A model generated the notes under the pieces. That model saw only the letters and a program-made list of their open reading frames with translations. It searched no databases and was not told where the DNA came from. Shown here piece after piece: positions 35,123-46,132 of a stretch of 64,000 nt of DNA. The translations under genes and the position numbers were made by a program. The DNA is taken from the NCBI GenBank assembly GCA_018287875.1, contig JAGVVL010000001.1, positions 1,240,001 through 1,304,000 on the forward strand, given 5' to 3'. The first letter of the stretch is position 1. Every line of letters starts with the position of its first letter. Origin of the DNA: Nigrospora sphaerica (Eukaryota > Ascomycota > Sordariomycetes > Amphisphaeriales > Apiosporaceae).

Positions 35123-36816
35123 TTCGCCGGACTGTCGGAGGTGGAGGGATGATGAGATGCTCGGGAGCCGAAGAGGGCTGGACAATGCTGAAGGGGGTGA
35201 TTTATAGCCCAGACAGAGCAATCTATTTTGTATAGGAGCGGGTACAGGTGTATGTTTACCGGCATGCCGAAGCATGGGATGCGGCGGAAGTGGTAAGAAA
35301 CCCGGTCGGACGATACACAGCTGTCATCGCCTGCCATTGCATGTATCTAGCAAGCGGGCAATGACGTATCCACAGATCCCATTATTCCCGGCCCCACGCC
35401 ATCAGAGAGACCCTGTCAACAGGGTACCGAGGTTGCAAAGTTGTTCGGACTTCGGGGCGTCTTCAAGTCCACAGGCCCCCTTCTCCGTGTTGACGTGTTG
35501 GTTTTCTATAGCCTTGAGTGCACCACCGGTTGACTTCCATTGTAGACCCTCGCACAGCTGGTCGTAGTGCTGATACCCCTTCAATGGCAAGTCCTGGCGT
35601 TCGAGACCACACCTTCCGAGAAAGGGGGCACAACCTCTCTTCTCCGACCACATAACACAGGGTTCCCGCTATGTATTATGAGAGACCCAATCCGAGGCCT
35701 CTCTACCTTGAGCACTTTCACAACCTCGCCATGTAAAGCCGTCCCACGTATTTGGTTCACCCCCTTCAATGGTTTTCCCGGCGTTTCAGACGCGACCTCG
35801 ACGCAAGCGGCCCCGGCCAGGGACACCCGCTGAGCGGCAGGGCAACTGGCAAATGCGCGCTTACGTACTTACCTAAGTAGGCAAGAAAGTACAGGGTACA
35901 TGGGGAGGTATCTGAGTACCGCGAGTAAGCTGCGTATCCGTACAGGCCCCCAGCCACATCGAAGCCCCACTTGCCGAGACAATTGTCAAGCCGCAATCGA
36001 TGGGGACTCCTGGGACTCCTCCTACCGACCTCCATACGGTGTCGACGCGCTCGTCTCGCCTAGGTTGCCTTTTGTCCAGACTCAAGACGGCGCTGGCTGA
36101 CTGAAGCTCGATCATTCTCGCGCGAGTGAAGCAGCAGGCACCTCGATTATCTCGGCTGCCCTCGCTACTGCTTCTATTCCTCTGTCCACCTACTACGTAC
36201 AGTTCGTCCATCTTTTCTACTTTCTTTCCGCCCAACCCCGATTCTCGTCTCGATCCTCACTTGACCCTCCCCGTCTGCTACTGTTGATGCTCCCGCTCCT
36301 GCTCCCTCCCCCATCGCGCACCCGGGCACAGCAAACCCCATTATCACTACCTCTACGTTCCTTGGTCTATGCAAACCCCATCTGCCATCAATCTCGCAGT
36401 TGCCCTTCTACACCGGCTTTTACTCCCTTCATTGCTCGGCCTTGTTTGGTTGTCGCATAGCTTGCGCCCGCAAGAGCCCTCGCATCTTCTCAGTTTGGCT
36501 TGCCATTAGCCAGCTTATTTGTCTTCATCACTGTCTCCGTCCTCCTTTGTCTCTCCTTGCCAATATTCAGCTCGCGACTTCCCCTTCCTCAGAATGTTAT
36601 CTCTAACGGCAATCGCGTGGTCAAACAGCAGGCATCACGCTTTCCCATCGCAAGCAACTGCCGTTACTTGACGAGCAAGCCTCTCGCTGCATGCTGTAAC
36701 AGCCGGCCCACGCCGACTTCTAGAGCCAACCATTTGACCCCCGCAGAGGAACCAGGCTGGAAAACGGCATCGATTGACCTCGTAGCGGAGACTGGCACAG
36801 CCGACCTTTTGATAAG
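35123..36816. other. Divergent intergenic, 1.7 kb
   Basis: Shared upstream region of the TspO gene (minus) and the ARS2-like gene (plus). The right half, from about 36100, is C/T-rich and probably the long 5' leader of the ARS2-like gene. No gene recognised. Confidence 0.55.
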
Positions 36817-39614
36817 ATGGATTCATACAACACCTACCGGGACCGTGACCGCGACGGTTCGGGCCGCTCGCCCGACCGTGACTGGGGCCGCGATGATCGG
36901 AAGAGCGACCGTGGCGACAGCTTCTTCCGTGGCCGCTCACCTGGTACGTCCTAACATTTCCATAGTTGATCCCTCGGGGTCACAGTCTGCTGCTATGTCC
37001 AGACGCTGCGCGGCAGCTGTTGTTGGACTTTGCTTTCGGATCAATGAGGCTGACGTTTCTACCCAGGCTACGACCGCACCCGCCGCAACCGATCCCGCTC
37101 GCCCCCCCCTGTAGATCGGTACGAGCCTCGGCCCAGAGGTCGTGACGACTACGGGCCGCCGCGCGAGAGAGAAGAGCGCCCTCGACGCGTCACTTCCCCC
37201 CCAGCAAACATCGACCGTTATGTCCCTGGCCAGAGCAATGAGCCTGCTGCCCCAACTGTCAACCCCCTTCAGGACCCAGTCAAGCTGCCCTTCCAAGTTG
37301 GCTTCTCCTATTTCGGCGAATGGTGGAGAGCGAATGAAAGGATCAAAGAAGACAAAGAGCGCGCCCGCACCGGGCGCCGACGTGAAGAGAGACCGCGCGG
37401 CCGCGAGTCGCAGGAGGACCGTGATAAAGAAAAGGCCCGGATCCAGGCGGCTTACGACTCTTACCGAGAGGAGCTTCAAGCCAAGATGGCCAGAAGCTTT
37501 GTTGCGGAGCATAAAAAGGAACAATGGTTCCGTGAGCGCTACGTTCCCGAAGTGCGAGACGCTTTCCGCGCGCAGATCAACGAGTTTCGCCGCGGTGCAT
37601 ACAGCCAATGGGAGCAGGATCTGGAATCGGGCACCTTTGATGAGTTTTCCCTTGAGGGTCTGCCCAAGAGCGAGAGCAATGGCGCCGGAGGCGTAATCGA
37701 GAAGGAGGAGGGCGAGGCGACCGCAACCAATGAAGTCCTCGGCGTCGGCGATCTGGTTCCGGCAAACGGCAACGACATTCGTGACGAGAACCTCTACCAG
37801 CCGACTCTGTTGATCAAGACCATTGCGCCTCATGTCAGTCGCCATAACCTGGAGAACTTCTGCAGAGAGCATCTTGGAGAAGATGAAGGTGGTTTCAAGT
37901 GGTTATCACTCAGTGACCCCAATCCTAGCAAGAGGTATCACCGCATGGGTTGGGTTATGCTGCACCCAGCGTCCGAGGCCACGGCGCCCGTGGAGCGCAG
38001 CGATCCTAAGGACGAGGACGGCGACACTGATGCAAAGTCTCCAGCACCCGTTTCCACGGCTGAGAAAGCTCTCGAAGCTGTTAATGGCAAAACCGTGAAA
38101 GATGAGGTCCGCGGAGACTTTGTTTGCCACGTTGGCGTCCACAATCCACCCACGCACCCTCGTAAAAAGGCATTGTGGGACCTTTTCTCGACCCCTGAAA
38201 GAGTGGAAAAAGATCTCAGCCTTGTGCGGCGTCTGGTCAATAAGTTCGAGGAAGACTTTGGATCTGACTTCAACGCGGCACTCAAGATCGAGGAACGCAC
38301 AGAGGACTTGAAGAGCCAAGGGCGCCTTCAACCTGTGGGCCCTGTAACGCCAGCAAAGAAGGTTAAAAAGGAACGCAACCTGGACCTCGAGATGGACGAG
38401 GGAGAAGAGGGCGAGATGGACGAGGACGAGGATGAGGGCGCCGTTGACGACGAGGTGGACGACGAGGACCTCCTTACGAAGAAGAAGCAGCTCGATCTCA
38501 TGATCGAGTATCTGCGGAGGGTTTTCAACTTCTGCTTCTTTTGCGTCTTCGAGAGCGATTCCATTCACGAATTGACCAGGAAATGTCCTGGCGGCCACCT
38601 TCGGCGGCCGCGGAGCACGCTCTCCTCGGCCGCCAAGAACGTGGCGCGGGCCACAGTGAATGGCGAGCCATTCCCGTCGAAAAGGCGAGAGGCCAAAGAG
38701 GAGGAGGAGGGAGAGGCTCCCGAAACGGACCGCAAGCCTCGCGCCTCCAAGTCTGAACAGCAGCTGGAACGTGCCTACAAATGGGTCAAGACATTCGAGG
38801 ACAAGATCATGCAGATTCTCGAGCCAGAGTCGGTGGACATCCGCAAGCTCGGCGGCAAGCCCATAGATGATGCTGTTGCCGACGAGCTCATGAAGTTCGC
38901 CAAGCAGGAAGATGAGCATAAGTGGAGGTGCAAGGTGCCGGACTGCACGAAGCTCTTCAAGGAGGAGCATTTCTGGAAGAAGCATGTCGAAAAGCGCCAC
39001 GCCGAGTGGCTCGATACAATCAAGCATGAGGTAAGTAATCGCTGTCTGCGGCGCCGGAAAGCTTTCGCTAACATCAGTAGTTCGAACTTATCAATGCATA
39101 TGTGCTTGATCCAGCCCACATCGCGCCATCTCGGACAGATGCCAACTCTAACGGCCACTTCCCGCCGTCGAATGGCCAGACGCAACAAGGCACGCCGCGG
39201 GGCTTCAATCTGCAGAACTTTTCGATGAACAGCATGATGGCGCCATTCCCCGGCTTCCCTAGCCTGCCGGGTATGACCCCCCTCTTCACGGGCGGCCACC
39301 CCATGCAGGCCCCCGGGTGGACAGCCGGTGGTGACGATCGCGGTGTCGGACCCATCCGCCGCGGTGGTGGCCCGGGTGGCAACCGTTTCAACAGCCGTAG
39401 CGGCCCTTATGACCGGCGCCAGCCGCCTGGACGTTGGGGCCCAGATGGACAGGGGTCTGGCCGAGGCGGGCGTGGTGGTGCAGGCCGATGGGGCGATGGC
39501 GCCGCCGGAGGGGCGGCTGTTGGACCCCGCGAGGCTGTCCAGGGACGCAGCCTAAAGAGTTACGAAGATCTGGACCATGTGGCAGCTGGAGGCGGTAGCG
39601 AGTTGAACTACTAA
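36817..39614 (+). CDS. ars2: ARS2/SERRATE-type zinc-finger protein
   Basis: I read three exons: 36817-36943, 37067-39030 and 39081-39614, giving 874 residues. The N-terminus is an Arg/Asp/Ser-rich tail. Next comes a SERRATE/ARS2 N-terminal-type domain (VGFSYFGEWWRANERIK), then an RRM-like middle and an acidic tract (residues near 480-510). A C2H2 finger has C664, C669, H682 and H687, and the C-terminus is Gly/Arg/Pro-rich. In animals, plants and fission yeast, ARS2-type proteins link the nuclear cap-binding complex to RNA processing and decay. The same role in the nucleus is likely here. The single C2H2 finger, the domain order and the length all fit. A frame-keeping junction before the last exon is followed directly by FELINAYVLDPAH, typical of the family. 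Confidence 0.92.
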
Positions 39615-40231
39615 AGACGACCAACTGGCAACCTTCATCATTCCCTCTTAGGAGCAACGATGGTGATCGGCATGGACGACCTGACAGAACTGGGCGTTGT
39701 GCTGGATGCATTCCTCGGGATGATGTTTGGTCTTGGACCAGATGCCGGAGGCGTTTTTGATGAGGACCCGGCCGACCCCTTCTTCGTCTCAAGGGGTCTC
39801 TACATTCGATTGGGTTGGAAGGGAGGCGTTGCCCGCCGCTATGGATTTGTTCTTGGTTTTCAGTGCTACAGTTGTTTGCAGGACGCCCAGCGCTTGCTGA
39901 ACGGGAAGGCGAGTTGCGCCACCGAGGTGACGGTGACGGCCCAGGGGTGAAGAGCCTCCTAGCACTCCCCCGTTAAACCCGCATCCTTGTATTATATGCT
40001 AAGAAATTGTAACTGGGTAGTCTTGGTTTTGAGACAAACTACTACCACCATCGTTTTCTTAGCTTGATCAAGGCGCGCATCCGTGACTGATTCCGATAGA
40101 ATGCCTACCATAAGGAGGCTGGGCGGTTGTAGAGGCAGGCCAGTCTCTCATTCCACCGTCGCTACAAAACTAGGTTACACGGTGGCGATGCTCGCGGCCA
40201 CAGCCACAGCCTTCCTCCAGGTACGATCCTT
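39615..40231. other. Convergent intergenic, 617 bp
   Basis: 3' flanks of the ARS2-like and CCT delta genes. A 96-codon ATG-initiated open frame (39660-39950, plus) starts 45 bases after the ARS2 stop; I have no homology evidence for it. Confidence 0.5.
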
Positions 40232-41926
40232 TTACCGACTCAGCGCAATATCGTCAATACGCAGAATCATCTTGACCGTCTCTGCAGCCAGTTCGATGGC
40301 GCTGGTGCTCACCAGCAGGGGTTGTAACACATTCTCCTTGGCAATGTTTGTGTTGACTCCGCCGCTCTTGATGCTGACGCCGGCATTCTTCTCGCCCATC
40401 TCGTGGCGGTGCCTCAGCTCCGTCACCACTTTGATGCTGTTCAGGCCGGCGTTCTCGGCCAGGGTGGTGGGGATGACCTCGAGGGCGTCGGCGAAGGCCT
40501 TCCAGCAGATGGACTCGGTGCCGGTGAGCGAGCGCGACTGCTTGGACAGCTGGGCGGCGATCTCGATCTCAGGGGCACCACCGCCGGCAATGAGGGCCTT
40601 CTTCTTCACCAAGCAGCGGATGACGCAGAGGGCGTCGTGCAGCGACCGCTCGGCCTCGTCGAGAATCAGGCTGTTGGCACCGCGGCACACGATGCTGACC
40701 GTCTTACCGGCGCTCTTGGTGCCCAGGATCTTGACCATGCGGGCGCCGTTGGCCTGCGACTCCTCCACCAGGTCGGCAGTACCCAGCTTGTCCTCAGTGA
40801 AGGAATCGACGTCGGCAACGGGCTTGCAGCCAGTGGACTTGCAGATGAACTCAACCTCGTCACGCTCAATGTCCTTGACGGCCAGGATGCCGAGCTTGGC
40901 CAGGAAGTGGAGCGACAGGTCGTTGACGGCGTCTCGCAGAATGGACTTTTGAATCAAAAGCACGTTGCACTTGGCCTTTTTGATCTTCTTGACCAGGTTC
41001 AGAAGGTAGAGACGCTCCTCCTTGACGATCTTGTCCATCTGGCGGTAGTCGTTGACGGCGATCGTGTTTTCCATGTCGGGCTTCGGCGGGCTAAGCTGGA
41101 ACTGGATGAGACCGATCCTGGCCTTCTCCATGCGGGCGGGGCCTCCGGCCTGCTTGAGGACGGGCTGGCGGAGCACGACACCGTCGACCAGCTCGCTGTC
41201 TTCTATGGTGCCACCGACCTTCTTGACGATTCGAATGTTCTTGAGGTCGACGTTGTCGGCAGTCTTGACGTCAATGGTCTTGGTGACGGCGTTGACAGCC
41301 ATGGGGCCCAGGAGGCCGGAGTACTGAGAGACGATCTTGGAGGACAGAGAGGTGTTGGCGGCCTGGAGCAGGGTTGCGCTGTCGCTCAAAGCGACGGGCT
41401 GTGACATGTCGTGCAGAATCTGGACGGCAGCGGCGGCGGCCCGCTGGAAAGCCTCTGATATGACCGAGGGGTGGATGCCCTTGGCCAGCAAGCGGTCTGC
41501 GGCGCCGAGAAGAGCACCACAAATGACGACGACGGACGTGGTACCATCACCGGCCTCGACGTCCTGGGCCGCCGAAAGGTTCACCAGCATCTTGGCCGTC
41601 GGGTGCATAACCGACATGCTCTTCAGCATGGTGTTACCATCGTTGGTGATGATGGTCTCTCCCTTTCCACTCCGGATCATCTTGTCCATGCCGCGGGGGC
41701 CCAGCGAGGTTCGAATGGCATCGGCGACAGCTCTGGCGGCCACAATGTTGGAAGCGCGGACGGCCAGAGGCTTCTCCTTGTCCTGGCGAGAGGGTCAGTA
41801 AGAGCTCGCCCACAGCGGTTGGGAAGGAGCAGATATGCGTCAGTACGCATGAGTGAGCGCGCGTCGTACCCTGAAGGTCGAGTTGCCACCCGAGACGGGG
41901 GCGGGAGCTGGTGCCGGTGTCGCCAT
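40232..41926 (-). CDS. cct4: T-complex protein 1 subunit delta (CCT4)
   Basis: I read two exons, 41926-41870 and 41782-40232, giving 535 residues, the normal length for CCT delta. The TRiC/CCT chaperonin is a cytosolic double ring of eight related subunits that folds actin, tubulin and many WD proteins using ATP. Group II chaperonin motifs are present: [12 protein letters not shown], the ATP-site GDGTTS, and GGGAPE near the C-terminal part of the equatorial domain. The short first exon encodes an Ala/Pro-rich lead ([14 protein letters not shown]), common in fungal delta subunits. Delta identity is based on recognition of [24 protein letters not shown] sequence and the overall match; other CCT subunits are less likely. 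Divergent from rpt1. Confidence 0.95.
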
Positions 41927-43103
41927 GTTGTGTGTGCACTTTGGTCGTCAGGGCTACTCGAAGCAATACCGAGATGCCTTGGCCGGCGACGGAAGGGGCA
42001 GAAAAGGGGGATGAGGGTTTGGGGGGGAGGGGCCTCGAACTGGAAGACGAGACGGGACGTATGGTCGGGTCGTCAAAGGACCAAGGTATGGACTGGATTC
42101 GGATGTCTGGTATCGATGGGAGAGTGGGATATCGATGAGGCCTGGAAGCTCCAGCAACGATTCTCCGCCCCGCGCTGGCGACTGCTCGAATCTCAAAAAA
42201 TTCCCAAGTTAGGCCCCCCCTGGACCTGCCAGCCAGAGCTTCTGGAGGGGGGAAGGGAGGTGGCATGCAAGGCTGCTAAGCCGCTAGACTGGATGGGGTT
42301 TAAGTCGCCTTATACATTAGTAACTGCACGGGGCAGCTTTGGACTTTATGCTCACTTCTATGCACAAACACGATTTATGTATACACATTACATACAACAG
42401 CCGCTGCTGTGTCCATGAGGGCATTGCCTGCGGTCGACTTACATCCCTAACGTAGGGTGGTAGCATAATGTACATATGCTGTACTTACGCACCTCGATGC
42501 AACCGTAGAAGCTACGATGAACTGTGCCAGCTGGCCGCTATTGATCGCCGTATGGTATCCCGCCGACATATCAAGCTACATGTAACTCCAGTACTTTACC
42601 CGCTCCTTGCCTAGCTCCTACGCAAGTAAGATGCTGTGCTCGACAGAATGAGATGCGTGTATATCGGGCTACGTGAAATGCGGCTGGAGGGCCTAGGCCT
42701 CCCTATGTCCGGTCGCTACGACCCTGCAACTAGGTACCGCCATTATGGTTTGTAGGCCTATGGGAGAGCAGCAGTCCAGCAATGTAGCCTCCTACTAACG
42801 CTGGGGGGTACGTTAGTATCCAGTTACATAGGTTAGGTACCTCTTCCGCGGGCTACCCTTACCGACACGCTTATGCAATCGCTGGCTGCCTTCCAGCTTC
42901 ACCTTCCCAGCTGTACCCATCCATTCCATCATCGAGCCGGCCTTCCATCCCCAGCTCGCCTGCTACCGTCTTCACTGCCCATCTAACAGCACACATCTCT
43001 GCTTCGCCTACGAAGCCACCCCGATCCAGTCACGCTCTCCGTCTCGGCCACTCCCGACCCATCTCTATCTCCATTCCCCGACACCCGAATCCCGCCTGGC
43101 ATC
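41927..43103. promoter_or_regulatory. Shared divergent promoter of cct4 and rpt1
   Basis: 1177 bp between the start codons of a chaperonin subunit and a proteasome ATPase. It contains TAGGTACC-type motifs at 42730-42738 and 42834-42842 and a C/T-rich leader before rpt1. I did not find the yeast proteasome element GGTGGCAAA on either strand. No other gene is recognised. Confidence 0.5.
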
Positions 43104-44574
43104 ATGGTATGTCGTGCGCCCGCCCCGTGGCTTTGGCCCGAAGCTGGAGCTGGCCAGCCCAGCCCCGGAGCTCTGCTAATACGCGTATCGGCAGCCGTCC
43201 GCCACGGGCCAGAACTGGGAGAAGTACCAGAAGACATTTGCCGACGACGAGGAGGAGGAGAAGAAGATCACGCCCTTGACAGACGAGTCGGTTGCCCATG
43301 CCCATGCCGCGCCCTCGTCATGCAACCAGCCGAGCTGACCCCAGATCAGAGATATCCAGGTCCTCAAAACCTACGGCGCCGCGCCCTACGGCACCGCCCT
43401 CAAAAACCTCGAGAAGCAGATCAAGGAGAAACAGCAGAGCGTGAATGAGAAGATCGGCGTCAAAGAATCAGACACAGGCCTCGCACCACCGCACCTGTGG
43501 GACATTGCGGCCGACCGCCAGCGCATGTCGGAGGAGCAGCCGCTTCAAGTAGCACGCTGCACCAAGATCATTGCCGACGAGAAGGACGAGTCTAAGAGCA
43601 AGTATGTCATCAACGTCAAGCAGATCGCCAAATTCGTGGTCCAGCTGGGCGAGCGCGTCTCCCCGACCGATATCGAGGAAGGCATGCGGGTTGGCGTCGA
43701 CAGGAATAAATATCAGATTCTCCTGCCCCTGCCGCCCAAGATCGACGCCAGCGTTACCATGATGACGGTCGAGGAGAAGCCCGACGTTACGTACGGCGAT
43801 GTGGGTGGGTGCAAAGAGCAGGTCGAGAAGCTGCGCGAGGTAGTCGAGATGCCGCTGCTGTCACCAGAGCGCTTCGTCAACCTTGGCATCGATCCGCCCA
43901 AGGGCGCCCTGCTCTACGGGCCCCCTGGTACTGGCAAGACGCTGTGCGCGCGAGCCGTGGCCAACAGAACCGACGCCACCTTCATCCGTGTCATCGGCTC
44001 CGAACTGGTGCAGAAGTACGTCGGCGAGGGTGCGCGCATGGTGCGGGAGCTGTTCGAGATGGCCCGTACCAAGAAGGCCTGCATCATCTTCTTCGACGAA
44101 ATCGATGCTGTCGGTGGTGCCCGCTTCGACGACGGTGCCGGCGGTGACAACGAGGTACAGCGTACCATGTTGGAGCTCATCACCCAGCTTGACGGGTTCG
44201 ACGCCCGCGGCAACATCAAGGTCATGTTCGCCACCAACCGTCCCTCCACTCTCGACCCGGCCCTCATGCGACCCGGACGTATCGACCGCAAGATTGAGTT
44301 CTCGCTGCCTGATCTCGAGGGCCGCGCCAACATTCTGCGTATTCACGCCAAGTCGATGAGCGTCGAGCGTGACATCCGGTGGGAGCTCATCTCCCGGCTC
44401 TGCCCCAACGCCACGGGTGCCGAACTGCGTAGTGTATGTACCGAGGCTGGCATGTTTGCCATCCGGGCCCGGAGAAAGGTGGCCAGCGAGAAGGACTTCC
44501 TGAGTGCCGTCGACAAAGTCATCAAGGGCAACCTGAAGTTCAACTCGACGGCCACGTACATGCAGTACAACTAA
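43104..44574 (+). CDS. rpt1: 26S proteasome regulatory ATPase Rpt1
   Basis: I read three exons: 43104-43106, 43195-43286 and 43350-44574, giving 439 residues (human PSMC2 is 433). The first coding exon is the ATG alone. The product is a AAA ATPase with Walker A GPPGTGKT (222-229), Walker B IIFFDEID (277-284), the [16 protein letters not shown] arginine-finger region, and a C-terminal ring-docking tail. It is one of six ATPases in the 19S base that unfold substrates and open the 20S gate. Rpt1 identity rests on the [11 protein letters not shown] and [11 protein letters not shown] segments and the C-terminal YMQYN tail. The donor after exon 2 is GTCGGT, unusual but the one that restores the family sequence TPLTDEDIQVL. 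Divergent from cct4. Confidence 0.96.
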
Positions 44575-45306
44575 GGCGGCGGGCGATCCGGGGAGCAGAG
44601 GCGGGCGACGGCGGAGATTGCTCTAGCCTAGTTGTACCATGTATGAATACGGGCATCACTTCGCCCTTAGAGTTAGACTTCTCGCACGGGGGGCATTGGA
44701 CGGCAGATGATTATCGCATTTCTTGTGCCTAGAGCCGCGCATTTCCCAAATAGCCATCGTATACCGTCCATCTCTGGTCCGTCCACGCCAAGCGTCTGAA
44801 CCCGGTAACAGGTGCACGCGGAAAGGCGACGAGATTATCGCGAACATGTGCTTACGTGGATATGTACTCTCAAGTTCGCAGATGGCAGCGCTTCAACGGC
44901 TGAAAAGTGCGACCGGTTGATATGTAGATTATCCCATGTAGCTTTTTGGCGCTGACGGGCGAAAGCTTTGGGTTACGTACATACATAATAAGGGTGTAAC
45001 TCCGGTCAGACAGAGGGCCTCCGCCGCGATGCCTACAGCCGAATAGAAGACGGAGGCCGAATGCATTCCTCTTGGGCAATATGGTATATCCTGAACGCCG
45101 TGCTACAAAAACCAAAAGCCCTGTTTTTTCCTTCTCTCATCTTATACGACGCCGTCGGCGCGGCGCTGGCCAGTGCCAAGGGAGCGGGCCTTGATTTCCC
45201 GTGCCTCTCCCCTCCTGGCTGGCCCGATTTCTCCTCGACGGTGGGGGCGACGCTTCGCCTTCTCCGGTGTCGTCTCGCGTCTTCTCCACGGGCAAGTGTA
45301 CGCGCC
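44575..45306. other. Convergent intergenic, 732 bp
   Basis: 3' flanks of rpt1 and of the cysteine-rich protein gene. No credible gene. Confidence 0.55.
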
Positions 45307-46132
45307 TCAGGAGCCTCCCATGCCGGCGAGACAGGCGAGACAAACAACGTCCCCCTCACCGCCACGCTCGACGCAGCAGCGGCTACAGACCACGGCCTGG
45401 TGCTCACTGCCTCGCCAGCTCTGGTTGTCTGGAGGGGCGGTCCCCTCGTCGTCTACGTCGTGCATGGTGAAGGAAGCCGACAAGTCCTCGGCGTCCTCGG
45501 CGGGGGCGTCGACTGCGGGCAGCAGGGCGGGGAGCCACCCGGGACAGCTCCGGATGCATACGTAGCAGGTACGCTGGCCACAGCCCTGGCAGTCGGCGTA
45601 CGCGTTGACGTCCGACTTGGTGCCGGGTCGGCGGTGGCAGACGTGGCACGGGTTCAGTAGCGCCGCCGCGCCCGCCCGTGGCGGTTCGGGGCGGGCTTGG
45701 AGGGGATGGACCTGGGGCGGCATGGGCGGCGTTGAGCAGTGCGTGAGGGGACTCGGGGGGATCGACGAATATTTGGATGCGGGCGACGGGCTGTCGCCGT
45801 CGCCACTGCCCTTTCGCGCCCGCTTCGTGGCCGGCAGGGCGCTCAGTTTTCTGGCAATGCCGAGCCCGTAGTCGAGGCCGGCTTGATACAGCGGCCGGCA
45901 GTCATAGTGCTGGTTGTAGGGTGGCGGCGGCGATCGGGGCAATAGTGGCGCCGTGGTGCTGACAAGACTGTGAGCAAGAACAAACGGGGGCCTGAACGAA
46001 GCAGCGAAGAGGGAGGGGACAAAAGGCGCAGGGCCCCACGTACAATGCTATCGGCGCGAGGCCATCGTTGTCGTCGCGACGGCGCTTCTTGTTCGAGTGC
46101 GTGGGCGACTGGGTGTGGGTGGCGGACGGCAT
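45307..46132 (-). CDS. Cysteine-rich putative zinc-binding protein, 246 aa
   Basis: I read two exons, 46132-46044 and 45958-45307, with a GTACGT donor, CAG acceptor and phase kept, giving 246 residues. The first half is low-complexity, with a basic nuclear-signal-like stretch (NKKRRRDDND), Pro-rich runs and a second basic patch (KRARKG). The second half holds cysteine pairs: CHVC, CQGCGQRTCYVC, CSRCC and CLACL, with few histidines. The spacing resembles a treble-clef or RING/FYVE-like zinc fold interrupted by an acidic linker of about 50 residues. I do not recognise a named family. A nuclear zinc-binding role is inferred from composition only. It converges with rpt1. Confidence 0.78.

Noticed and set aside
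37906..39027. 373-codon minus-strand open frame
   Set aside because: Antisense shadow of the ARS2-like gene.
40403..41404. 333-codon plus-strand open frame
   Set aside because: Antisense shadow of the cct4 coding exon, rich in Leu/Gly/Asp from reversed codons.
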